The position numbers and the translations under genes were made by a program. From Polytrichum commune (taxonomy: Eukaryota > Streptophyta > Polytrichopsida > Polytrichales > Polytrichaceae), in the NCBI GenBank assembly GCA_950295325.1, contig OX485807.1, positions 50,312,440 through 50,376,439 of the forward strand: a stretch of DNA of 64,000 bases, read 5' to 3'. Of this stretch, positions 1 through 11,470 are shown in pieces; position 1 is the stretch's first letter, and each line of letters opens with the position of its first letter. The notes under the pieces are model-generated. The model had not been told where the DNA came from. It was given only the letters and a program-made list of their open reading frames with translations, and did no database searches.

Positions 1-122
1 GGTATGGTAGTCCATCACTTTGTCAATGAGACATGTCGGTCATCTTGACAAGTAGTTCACCAAAGTTTAAATTTTGTATTCTATAAGAGTGTGCATCTTG
101 ATCGCCATTTCTGGTTGTGTAG

Positions 123-2198
123 GTACCTATTGCAGACCTTATGGCCACGAGAGAGGTTACCTACTCTGCATGTTTTCAACAGTTTCTTCTTTCCAAAGTT
201 GGCGGGGACTGACACAAGTGAGCAAAGCAGGTCTGCGTTTGAACGAGTGAAGAAGTGGACCAAGAAAATTCCAATTTTTGAGAAAGATTACATCTTCATC
301 CCTATCAACCAGAGGTGACAACGGTTTGTTGCAGTCTTATATTGTGTGCTTTTGAACCTCTATTAACGGAGAAAGTACTTGATCTTGCCTTCCACTCGAA
401 AATAACAACATCCTTGAATTTACAGTATTTTGTACTGAAACAAGATTTCTTGCAGGTCACATTGGAGTCTCATCATCATTTGTCATCCGGGACACATGTG
501 CAATGCTGATGGTAAGGATCGGTCCAATCACTTTGCATAAATTCGAGGTTGAACAATTCTTTTCACCAAGGTATCAATATTTGTGCCATACCTTGCGCTT
601 TTTGCCAATATCATTGCTTTCTAAGGGTAAAGAATGGCTGAGCCAAGTTGTTTTGGATGCAGGTCCATCTGGTGTCCCCGTTGGAGATCCTTGCATTTTG
701 CATTTAGACTCGTATGAAGGAACTCACCATATTGGCTTGGAAGACTGCATCAAAAGGTTTGCACTAGCCTACATGCTCATGTCCATTGATTTCTATTTTG
801 TTTGCTCTATTTCCTTCCTCGAAACCACAACTATTTCTCAGGTTGGTTGTTTAATCTGAATTTTGCAGCTATCTTGAGGAGGAATGGAAAGAGCGAAATC
901 AAAATGCAGATGCTAGAGGATATTTTGATGAAATACACTTTATTAGTACGAAGGTCCCTCAACAAGATAACCAGTGTGACTGTGGCATCTTTCTGTTGCA
1001 CTATGTGGAGCTTTTCCTAAAAGTAGCACCTACGAGGTTCAGCTTGAAAAGCATTCGTAATTCGGAACCAAACTTTGTAAGTATGGGGACCCATCATTTA
1101 TATTTCCACTCATATGTGCTTCTGTTCCACTTGTTAGCTCTTAGTGATGTAAATATAATATGACCTGACCTCCTGTTTGGTGGGTTCTTCAATAGCTCAG
1201 AGAGGGTTGGTTCAAGCCATCTGAAGCCTTAGCAAACCGCCTCTTCATTCAACAACTCATTATTTCCCTTGCAGAAGGGAGAAGTGCAGCTTCTTCGAAG
1301 GATGCTGAAGAGGCAAGCGACTTTGAGGCTAATGGAGAGTTAGCAGGAGTGAGTGAATCTATTAATTGCTGACAAATGGGATCATGAGAAGCTGAGAGGC
1401 TTCAATATTCAAAAGAGAAATGAGTTTCTTCTGTCATTGAATGTGCAATCTCTAACGTACTAACCCGTAACAAGGATGGCACAAAGGTAGTTCTCGATAC
1501 AATCAGTTGTTGAATTTGGGATTCTTTGAGGAGTTGCAATTTTCGAGTTCTCAAACTTGAAGTTTGTGGCTTTCAGAGTTCTATGGAATGTGAACACGAC
1601 ACCCACAAAAGTGGAAGTGACTTCTTCCCAGAGGTATCACAGGTCCTTGGCCCACATACGAGGTGAGAAATCCTCAACTGAATATTTTGAATCAAGCAAC
1701 AAATATATTTCATTGGACATATAAAAGAACCTCTTAAGAAATTTGACTGAAAATCAATGGATAATAATACACAAATTTTCTAACATTCTTAAGCCTTCCT
1801 AAGGGTGCAACCTTGGAGTCCTCTAGCTTGACTTGCAAAATTGTTCGTCAACACTGATCTAAATCGGATTTGAATTGGGTGGATATTAGATATTGGGTGT
1901 AATTAAAACTTATTTTAGAATATAAAATAGATATGTGCTTTGGAACACATAATTTTGACATATGATATAATTATTATATTCTTCTATATTCTTATTATAT
2001 GATATCATAAGCCTATATCCCAGTATGTCTTGACATATCCTCTTGATCTCCCCCTTAGATAATATGGGAGTTGCCAGCTTAGGGGTTTTACCATCCAATG
2101 AAGCCGAATGTAGAGACGTGGAAATTAATGTGAATCATAGTATTGCAGAGAACGAAGGGATTCTCAAGAAGAAGAGATCTTGCCCGATACGGAAGTAG
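123..2198 (+). CDS. ULP2-like SUMO protease (C48 family), 3' part, multi-exon
   Basis: SUMO-specific cysteine protease that removes SUMO from nuclear proteins; the gene begins upstream of the window. Exons deduced by phase: 123-314, 456-511, 663-756, 869-1076, 1196-1348, 1577-1662 and 2078-2198 (stop). Seen: the conserved stretch FNSFFFPKLA and RVKKWTKK..FEKDYIFIPIN, then HWSLIIICHPG (catalytic His, codon 460-462), CILHLDS (catalytic Asp, codon 707-709) and DNQCDCGIFLLHYVE (oxyanion Gln at 972, catalytic Cys codon 981-983). The exon at 1196 encodes the family's WF.P.EA helix. Every junction up to 1348 is GT-AG and phase-compatible. The acidic Ser-rich tail from 1577 onward is less certain; a 12-nt microexon at 1475-1486 is possible, and the 2078 acceptor is one of two phase-compatible choices (the other is 2149). 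The catalytic residues are intact, so this part looks functional. Confidence 0.87.
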
Positions 2199-2348
2199 CA
2201 GTAACTTTTCATGAGATGCTCGTTGGTTCAGGTAAGTGATTGGAAGCATGATGAAACTCAAAGCTTCCAAATTTGAGTGACTTTTCCATGCAAAAAGATT
2301 GATTTGTTGCTATAATCAAATTCTAAAATGAAGTTATCTTTGGTCCAG

Positions 2349-5300
2349 GAAGAGAAACTTTCCCCTCGGAAACACATTACAAAGAAGTTGGACCTAGGCA
2401 ACAAGATTTGCAAACTATGGGATACACCCGTAGCCTTCGTAATACACTACATCAAAAGCCATGCCGGTTGATTGAGGATCCCACAAAGTGCCAAACCACT
2501 ACAATTATAATACCTATGTTGGGCACGATGAGAGAAGTATACTTCATTTCCCTTTTTGATGTTGATGTATTTTGTTTAGTGAGGAAGAGAAGTGGACATC
2601 AATCCTTAACTCTTGAAGGTCCAAGATCTCGTTTGGTTAGTTGAGCACTTAAAACACAAAAATCCTATATCTCATTCTATAGAAAGATATGTCATTATTA
2701 TGTTGAACAAGCAAGTCACAAATTGACATACAATCTTCATCAATAGTTCAAATGTATGAACCTTAACAAAATCATCCACTCTATGTCTTGTAGTCCCTAA
2801 ATTAAGATAGAAATTTTCAAACACAAAGGATTAAGTGTATGTAACATAGAATCATTTTTAATTGTGTTATCATATATGTATCCAACATTTTGTTTGGTTC
2901 TAGAGGCATGTTGTGGGGATTAAGATTTCAAGCACAAGTAGAAAGTTGTACATTAGTCAACATGTATTTAATGTTTCTTAGGTGTTAATCTCCAAAAATC
3001 ATTGATAATGATTCATGCATTGCACAAGTGTGAAAACAACTTGTAATGTGTAGATGTTATGTTTAAGGTGTTTTTAGCAACTTTCGTATTTGTTTCGGAC
3101 GAGGAGATTTAGATCCAATTAAGACTTTCATCTTAGTTACTTGAGAAAATAAAATCATAACGCAAGTGAATAAATGAATGAGAGTTGTACACTAACTCCC
3201 CTCTAGACTTAGATTACGTTTACCATTTCACTATATATTTTTATTAATTATAGTTTTGCTAAGTACCACCTTTAATTAACTCAAGGCCTTAGCTTATGCA
3301 AGTACCATAAGCAAGTGGAGTTGATACTCTTGAGTAGCCTATAGACTATAATAATAGTGCTATGATACCTATTCGAATATATTTGAAATTGTTGCAACAA
3401 TTGACCTTAACCATTTTGACATTTATATGTTTGATTCTCATCAATAATTAACATTTTGAAATTAAGGATTGATGAATATTGGAAATGTTTACCTATAATA
3501 GAAAGAGAGAAACATCTGACACATGTATGGTTTTTGACCACGCGATTTGACTTTCTAATTTCAACAGGTTCACACACTAGATTATTTCGACCAAGGAGAT
3601 TCATTGCTGCTTTGGGGTGCACAGTCCTCTTACATGCTCAAGGATTGGAAGCATGTGAGTTTTGAAAAGGTTTAGGAAAATTTTGAGTTATTATTTACGT
3701 GCCATGGACATTTCTACAATACGTAAAGTGTTGAGTGTTGTTCATGTGATAAAGATAATAAGTTGAAAATGAAATTGTGGTTTATTCTTTTAGGGCACCC
3801 CTATTCCTGTATCCTCATGGCAACTACTTTGTGATGGAGTTGGTATGCCTCGGAGCCATTGCCTTCCAAATTCTAAGCATTGTAGGCATGGCACGCGCGT
3901 AGTGGAGGCTACATCAACAACCATTGGTATTTATGATGTTTTTGACCGTAAGGTAAGGGTCATACATAGCTTTGAGGATGAATAGTTTTCTCTCTTTACA
4001 CATTATTTTATCACATACAACTTTTCTAATGATGTTTCTCATAGTTGCTTTTTTTAAAAGATCATGGCCCCTTTCATTGCAATGTAAACACATTTGTGGT
4101 AGAACATGGTAATCATCTCCATTAATGTATGTCTTTGATTGATTGTAAAGGAAAATCCCCCACACTTCAAGGATTGGTCACCTTTGCGGAATATCAAGCT
4201 TGGTTATCCAAGGTTGGATGAGGTATTTATATTTCATTTCCTTTTGCCTATGATGTGAGTTTGAAGGGTTGGGGAATTTACCATGATGGTAAATACAACA
4301 TTCACTATATTGGTGTTGTTATTTAGTATTGGTTTGAGAATATTGACATGTGTGGTATGTCACCACCAACACATCATGACAAACAACACAAACGGCACAA
4401 GCTTACTTAGACATTTGACAACTTGATTATATGTATAATCATATACATAATAATATTAAGTGTCATTTCAATATATCTTTATTTTAGTTGGATATTATAT
4501 TTGGATATACTAAAGTTGTTATTGCAACCAACATTCATATTAATTGTCATTAGAAGTGTACATCAATGTCATTTAAGTTGAAAATAATATTATGATATAA
4601 GTCTATACTTTGACATTGTGGTAGTTTTAAAATAATGCTATTAAACTTTATCTGGCATATCCAAAATAGGTGTTTAAACCGAGAGTTAGATTTTGACATG
4701 TGATAATCTATATGAATATGTCAGGGAATATGTAGTCCTCATTCTTTAATTTATTTTTGACATCATTCATAGATCCATGCCATAATTTCAAAATTTTAAA
4801 CATCATAAAAATGCATACTAGAATCACATAATTGTATTCAAACCAATACTGAATCTTGGAAGTCCTTCCAATGTCTTCAAAATATAATGAATGGTACTTG
4901 CAATATCTTCATGAAAATCCACATATTCAAATTATTGGAAGGATAATATGTCACAATCTATATGTCTAGACGAACCTATGTGGTATGAACTACGTAACCA
5001 AGAGCTATGCAGAGAATGTTTGAACAACATGAAGATGAAGAAGGGATAATAGACAACCTTTTGCTCTCCTCTTCTGAACTTCCTTACATCTTAGCTAAGT
5101 ACACTAAATAGGTAGATTAGTGTTAGATGAAGATTAGTGTTAGATGCAATAGTTACCTAAAACACTAATTTTCAACTGAAATTACAATTAGTGTTTGAAT
5201 AGGGTTTGAACAAATTATACCTTTTACGAGGTTCTCATATTCTTCTTCCTTCAATTCTTCATTCCAAGATTTACAAAATATCGTCTAACACTAAATGCGC

Positions 5301-8300
5301 TCATGTAAATATTTAAAGTTACTACTTGGTACAAATAGTGTTAGAGTTGACATTTAGTGTTCTAACACTATAGAGACAATTTACATTTAGCGTTTTCGTC
5401 GACTATTAGTGTTTCCAACACTAATCTACCTATTTAGTGTAGTTACATTTACAAATGAAAAATATGACCCAATATATTTATGCATTGTATCTAAAGTGCG
5501 GTGTTTTAGTGGAGTGATTTGAGGTTTTAGTGCAATCCTACTTACATGGAACCTTACACGTGACACCATAGTGTAGGTTGATGGTGGGATTGGTAAAAAT
5601 CCAACCCTACACCAATTTTTGGAGGAGGTTTACTTTCCACGAAGATCTAAATGAACAAGTTTTGAATTTCTAATTCTTGATGGACAAACATAGTTTATAA
5701 AATTTCACACAAATGAAAACATAATTCATACTGTCAAGAAACAAATAAACAAATAAAGATTGGACCATGAAATTCATGGAGTACTACATAGGGGGTGATC
5801 TTAAGATGCTTTAAAATCAATAAAATGTTGATCAATTGTTCCGTGGATAATTACATTTGTAGGTTGTACAATAAGCAAATTCACACATTTTAGCTTTGAT
5901 CAAACTTATGGGTGTAGAAGTAGTTGTTAATTCACACACTTTTGGTTACTCACAAAAGAAAAAGAAAAATATGGTGAAAGATAATAAATACATGTTATAT
6001 TCACCAAATACATAATATGAGTGTGAAATCATGGGTGTGCAATTGACTAAACTTGGATTTTACATCAATGCATCAAGTGTTGCAAGGTGTTGGTTTAAAT
6101 GATGTCTAAATTTGAAAATGAAATTTATACTATCTTTAGTTGTGTGATATTGTTGCATTCTTCCCATCCTACCGTACATATGCATACATGAATATAAATG
6201 ATCCATATTCAAATACATAGAACATATATATGATAACCATTGTCAAATGTCATATATTATTTCCACATTATTTTTTTAATAAGTTTCAATTTCGGCATAT
6301 ACAAAGGAAAAGCTCGCTTTAATACTCATAGGGGTTGGATTAAACATACCATCTAGAGAACAAAATTAATAGTAGGGTCTTTATCACACAAAAAAAAAAT
6401 CAAATGATTGATTGTTTTATTCCATTGTAGTGGTTCATGTGATGATAATCGTGGACTATTTCAAATTAAATCTACTTTATGAAGGTTAAAGTGCATATTT
6501 AAAGCATGAAACGTTCATCATCAGAACATGAAACATACAAAGAGTAGAAGAAATCTTCGTCACCTTCAAGGTGTTGGTTGTTGGCTCAACCACTCCAATA
6601 TCTCATGAAAGAATGGTTATTGCTATTTGACTTGCAAGGAAAAAAAACGGATAGGGAGAAAAGTAAAAACACGTTAGAGTGTGGTTTTGTCCCTTGCTTG
6701 AAGAAAACCCTTTTGTCTTTCGGGACAACATGTGCGTGACACATTTAGGTTTCTTGAAGATCACTACTTAGTTGTTTTGGAGACTTGAATCTTTACGATA
6801 AGAAAATCCCAATCATCACTCTATGAAAACTTGGATTTTGGTAGTTGTGTTATGAATGTGTACAAACAAATATGATTAATGTTCCATCACCATGATAAAA
6901 TTTGCTTATATAAATTTTATTTAAATAAAAGCAATATCTTCATTAAATGGATTGTTATATGTTTTTATTCTTTGAATGTTGTTTTTCAATGCAACTAATA
7001 TATGAATTGAGGGGTTTTCTAAACTCAAATGTTATACAAAGTAGTTTTGGAGTTGGTGCTAAGATGACATCAATATGTATGAACATTAATCTAGTTGAAA
7101 CATTAATGTGGAGGGTTTCATAATATGGCATTTGGATTTAACATATTGGTCTTCCATCAATGATTTTAGTCGTGATATATACATTAAACCCAAATATAGA
7201 AATAATTGTTTGATAGTCATATAATTTTATTTTATAGTAAGTCTACGCCAAATGCTAATGTTCAAACCAATAGAGTTTGAACATTAGCATTTGGAAACAA
7301 ACTTGCGATTGGCATGGATCTCTTCAAATATTGATTGACTTTCCATTGAAGATTTGTGTGGGAAGGCCGGTGTAGATCTTCATGTTCACACAATATGTGA
7401 AATGTTGTTAACAGTTCTATAGAATGTGATATCAAGTAAGTCCAAATATGTAGTGGATTTAAATAGCATGTTGGTTTCCTCTAGGAAACATGGGAGGACT
7501 CTTGAAGTCAAAATGGAAATTATGCTTGAATATTCAGCCTCATAGCTTGACAATTTGTTTGTTTCGGTTAAATTTGTCATTAGTCGACATGAAATGTAAG
7601 GTAGTTATATACACATCTCATAGTATACCAATTGACTTTGAGTTCCATACTTGGATATTTTTGTAGCTAAAATTTATAGAGAGAAAATGATTTTGAATTG
7701 ATGATAAATGAAGTGGAGTATTCTAGATTAACAACGGCACAATGTATCAAAGTGCTTCATGTTTAGGTGATTGCATTATTTTGTATGTGCAGGATGAAAT
7801 TACCAATGTCCACCTACATCCACATCTTGACATTGTATTTTGGGGTACAAAGCATGGTGTTATTGGGGCCTATGATTCCCAAAATGAGGTACAAAATTAC
7901 TACCAAAATCATACATGTGGAATACAAAAATATGCGTCGATAAATGATAACTTATTAAAGAACTAAAGATTATCTTATTTACGAGAGTCACTTTTGTAGT
8001 CCAAAGAATGTCAATATGGCACATGAGTTAGACCTACGTGATGGTCTTAACTTCCTCTTGAATAATTTGTTGTTGACTTGTAGTTGCAAATAAGATGACC
8101 CAAGATAGGCACACAGTGGGAATCAATTACACGATTTGCAAAAAAAAAAGTTGATGTACGCATAATTTGAAGATGATTAACTAAACCATCTCAAGCAAAG
8201 TCCAATGCATGCACTCTACCGTGCACAGGGGTGCTTAACAAAGGTGCTTATTTGAATAAATGTGCACATTGAACACATAAGGTGATATCGTTGAAGGTAT

Positions 8301-10442
8301 AGTTTGTATGCATAATTTGGGTGATTAATATGATGTGTATAATATGTAAAATGACAATAGGCCCATGATTCGAACATGAATGCAAAATCACAACAATAGC
8401 CATGAACAAGTGCATATGTTATGGGATACTACATATATTTAAAGCTCTATGTAATATCTACGCTTGGATTTGAAGGTGGAGCAAACACGTTACTTCTAAG
8501 TTTGTTGAAGAGTGCACCCCTCCAAATAACTATTATTCGCATTGGACTATTTTAACGTAGGTTGATTAATACATGGAAAATTTATCTTGGATCGCAGGAT
8601 TTCACTAGAAGAGTGCATCTCCCTCAATTAGGGAAGTATGCCGTAAAGCATCCCATACAGGGCCTAATTTTTTCCATCGTTCTAAATATGTTGGTTATTT
8701 GTTGCAATGACGAACACAAGGTAATTTTTCTCATATATGAAAGTCATCCATACACTTGAGTTTCCATTTATGTTCATGCCAAAGTCCCCTTAGAAAGCTA
8801 CAACTTTGTTATCATTTCACCTTTTGATTATGATGATGTGTATTGAATCATGTTGAAATACAATTGAATAAAAGCTCGTGTTCTTTTTTGTATAGTTTAT
8901 ATCCTATGACTCCGATCCCAAACTATTGGGTTCAAGTAAATTAACACTTAGTTATGTTCTAACATGCATGTTTGTGGTGTCATTAGTGGGGTATATTTAC
9001 ATGGACACTCAATGATGAGCACATGGAGAGAATAAATGGATTGGACTACCACGATTCTTGTGACCTCCACAATGACCAAGTTCAACTCCTTGTTACAAAT
9101 ATAGACAGCTTAGCCATTTGGGATTTGCAACAACGAAAGGAACTCCACATGGTAAATATTAAATTCTTCTTAAGACCTTGATTCATTCATTGCACTTTTT
9201 TAGCAATCACGCCTTATTGCGATCATGATGCATGGTACACTTAAAATTGTTTTTTGTGTCACCAATTCTATTCAAATTCAAATTCTTTTTGGGATCTTGA
9301 TTCGTCCATTGCACTTTGTGAGCAATCATGCCTTATTGTGATCGTGATGCATGGTACACATAATAGTGCATTTTGTGTCACCAATTCTATTCATCTTGCT
9401 CAATATTAATTGTAAACCACCCATGTAGTGTCACCAGCACTGAATATGAATTTAAATTTATTTGTCATTCCTTGTAAAATAAATTCTGCATTACAAATTT
9501 ACTATGTTGCAATTATTGTCACTCACTAAGTGATTTTTCATCCAAATGTCAATCATCCATGACAATAATATTTCATTTCCGAATTATTAGGATGCAAGAT
9601 ATACCAAACTTTGTTTCAATAAATGGCAAATTTGGATGGACTAAAGTAATTTGGGATGAAAGTATTTAGTAAACTTACTCACAAGAAGTGTCATGAGAAC
9701 AATTACCAGAGTGACATGAAATACCACATGAAAGTGCATCCAATATATGGTGTAGTATGTTGATGTGGTAGCTATTATACTTATGTGTCCCTACTCAACC
9801 CATAATGAAATTCCCACCTCCCGTTCGTTGACGTTTGGAATTCGTTCTCCGCAGTGGGACCTCAACGACACAAATGTCGAAGCATGGATACGTTGTGCTA
9901 AGTACTCATGTGACGGTGAGCTTGTGTATGCCGGCTTTGCCAACGGTTCGATTGGCGTATTTGATGCCACTGCTTGTTTACAACTACGTTGTCGAATTGC
10001 ACCATCCGCATACAGCCCAAATCATCAGTCTCCCATGTACATATACTAATACCCCAATCCATGCGGAAGTCATATCCAGATTTTCCTTCTCTGCTAGGCT
10101 GCAGTAGAACATGAATTGTTTGTGGCTGTGGAGCATAATATGTGTAGGTGTGGATGTTACTGTTTGCAGATATCATCTATAGTTGCAGCAGTTGGAGCTC
10201 TTCATAAATTCAATGCCATGCTTGCGATTAGATGGAGTTTGCGATGCTTTGATGGAAATTTTGATTCAACTTTTGTTGTCGATGCCAGGATCTTTTGGAA
10301 GATTGTAGCGCATCCTCAAAAGCGCAACCAATTTGCAATTCATTTGTGGTACGATTGTGTCGTATATGTAATTGAGCCATCACATGAGTTGGGAGGAGAG
10401 TGGGTTTGCAAGGCCAATGAAGGAGTTGGCAGACAAATTTGA
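2349..10442 (+). CDS. TOPLESS/TPR-like WD40 co-repressor, C-terminal half, multi-exon
   Basis: Exons resemble the WD40 half of plant TOPLESS-family transcriptional co-repressors. Probable exons: 2349-~2540 (contains TRSLRNTLHQ, like the family's K-T-V-A-R-T-L-N-Q), 3568-3654 (SLLLWG blade), 3794-3952, 4151-4222, 7793-7888 (VHLHPHLDIVFWGT), 8598-8720 (HPIQGLIFSIVLNMLV), 8987-9151 (HNDQVQLLVTNIDSLAIWD), 9855-~10043 (YSCDGELVYAGF then LRCRIAPSAYSP) and a last exon of uncertain start ending at 10442 (KIVAHPQKRNQFAI then VIEPSHELGGEW). Six consecutive exons are phase 0, open and flanked by GT-AG, and their order matches the family. The LisH/CTLH N-terminus is absent, and a large part of the propellers, expected between 4222 and 7793, was not found. 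Sequence is far diverged. It could be a diverged 5'-truncated gene, a fusion with the upstream protease, or a pseudogene decaying slowly. Splice sites are inferred, not proven. Confidence 0.62.
2645..3567. other. Intron or intergenic AT-rich stretch
   Basis: No ORF, RNA or repeat that I recognise. It is AT-rich and lies between the ~2349 exon and the 3568 exon of the TOPLESS-like series, so it is probably intron. Short overlapping ORFs near 3407-3665 are shadows of the 3568 exon region. Confidence 0.5.
5102..5439. mobile_element. CACTA-like MITE with 24-bp perfect inverted ends
   Basis: The outer ends are exact inverted complements: the left end begins CACTAAATAGGTAGATTAGT and the right end reads its reverse complement up to position 5439. 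TA lies directly outside each end. About a dozen copies of the 8-mer AACACTAA or its complement (some imperfect) are scattered through the 338 bp, the pattern of subterminal transposase-binding repeats in CACTA elements. The flanking duplication (TA, not a clear 3-bp repeat) does not settle the superfamily. There is no coding capacity. It sits inside a long intron of the TOPLESS-like gene. Confidence 0.75.
7248..7294. repeat. Perfect 20-bp inverted repeat with 7-nt loop
   Basis: Left arm 7248-7267 reads CCAAATGCTAATGTTCAAAC; right arm 7275-7294 is its exact reverse complement; loop 7268-7274. It lies in the presumed long intron. It could be a small fold-back element or a hairpin in the transcript. 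The stem is short for a typical plant miRNA precursor. Confidence 0.85.
9157..9392. repeat. Tandem duplication, period about 119 bp
   Basis: Two head-to-tail diverged copies containing CTTGATTC.TCCATTGCAC, then TGATGCATGGTACAC and TGTGTCACCAATTCTATTC. Both lie inside the intron after the 8987-9151 exon. Confidence 0.8.
9440..9770 (-). repeat. Diverged fragment of the TTAGTGTCA MITE family
   Basis: Shares with 23350-23636 the blocks ATTTGTCATTCCTTGTAA, GTGATTTTTCATCCAAAT and CACAAGAAGTG in the same order. These are the reverse complement of internal blocks of the full copies at 11094 and 31067. Its ends are eroded. Confidence 0.6.
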
Positions 10443-10566
10443 ACTAATTAGACTTGATTGCATGCAATCACACTTTATTAGTTTGAATGTATGTAAATAC
10501 TTTTGGAAATAGAAGGCATTAACTAGAATATATTAAGCTAAATATTCTCAAACAAAACACTAATTT

Positions 10567-10990
10567 TTGTTCCATTTTAGGATGACAAAGACCCTTTCAA
10601 TGGTAAGTCATAAAAATGTTGACCTCAATGTTGATGAGGGTTTCGTAATATTTTTGACTTCCAAGTTAATTACATGCTTTATTGACGGTTTCACTTCGAA
10701 CATGAAATCCCAATCAATTGCTTATTTACTCAATGAAAGTGAACATATATATTGGATTTTGGACCTTGAAGATGAAGTGCACTCAATATGGGTTACATGC
10801 ACAAGCGGCCCTCAAGAATGCAAGGGCAATTTTATTTTTCAAAGTCGGGCTGAGTGGGTAGCACGAAATAAATTTTAATTTCTTTTTAGATTTCTTTTGT
10901 GGGGGCTGCCCGAAAGTGCCAAATCGCAGGCCCCGGCCCCTATCCACCTACCCCTAAAAGTTCGTAGGAGTCAACGCCCGCCGTCTATAA
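10567..10990 (+). repeat. Element 'b': dispersed repeat with conserved reading frame, copy 1
   Basis: Translates to a peptide with FLTSKLITCFIDGFTS, MKSQSIAYLLN, WILDLEDEVHSIWV and QECKGNFIF. The same peptide is recognisable in copies at 30548-30935 and 37508-37905 (+) and 29711-30075 and 35325-35712 (-). A GC-rich end follows with GGGGGCTGCCCGAAAGTGCC and a TTCGTA.G motif. I do not recognise a protein family. Similar reading frames in several copies suggest a once-coding source, but individual copies carry stops and shifts. Confidence 0.65.
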
Positions 10991-11093
10991 CTAGCGGTTG
11001 GACCTTCCTAATTTGCAATTACTTACATGATAAAACAATTCACCAATTGAACGTGTACCCTTTAAAACCATATTTGAACCTTTTTTATAACTA

Positions 11094-11470
11094 CGCTAAA
11101 TAGGTTACTTAGTGTCATATGATATTTTATGTCACTATGGTAACTTCTCGGATGACACTTCGTATGAATAAACTTACAGATGTTGTCATGGGTGATGGAT
11201 GAGTTCATCCATTGGCCAAAACCCTACCTTCTCTTGTCAGCAACTTGTGATGAGATGTTGCCACAGAAGATTTAAATTTGAATGAAATTTTGTTTGGTAA
11301 ATGACAAGAATTGCAACACTGTAAATTTATAAGCCCAAAAAGGAATTTACATGGAATGACAAATAATGTTGGGCTAACATGAAGTGTTGGTGACACTATA
11401 CCATAGCCTACAATTAGTATTGAGCAAGACAATTAGAATTGGTGACAGTGAATATCATATTTAGTGTACT
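11094..11470 (+). mobile_element. TTAGTGTCA MITE, full copy 1
   Basis: Ends are inverted: left GCTAAATAGGTTACTTAGTG, right CATATTTAGTGTACTA. Compared with the copy at 31067, the end consensus is C(A/G)CTAAATATGATATT(T/C)AGTG. The internal part is non-coding. The left end shares about 17 of 20 bases with the end of the MITE at 5102, so both probably belong to one CACTA-like group. Confidence 0.7.

Larger units (their letters stand above)
4223..7792. other. Long AT-rich intron-like region
   Basis: About 3.5 kb between two phase-0 exons of the TOPLESS-like series. Apart from the MITE at 5102-5439 and the hairpin at 7248-7294, I see no coding exon, although missing propeller blades would be expected here. 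ORFs present (for example 7386-7580 on the minus strand) are short and lack family features. Confidence 0.5.
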
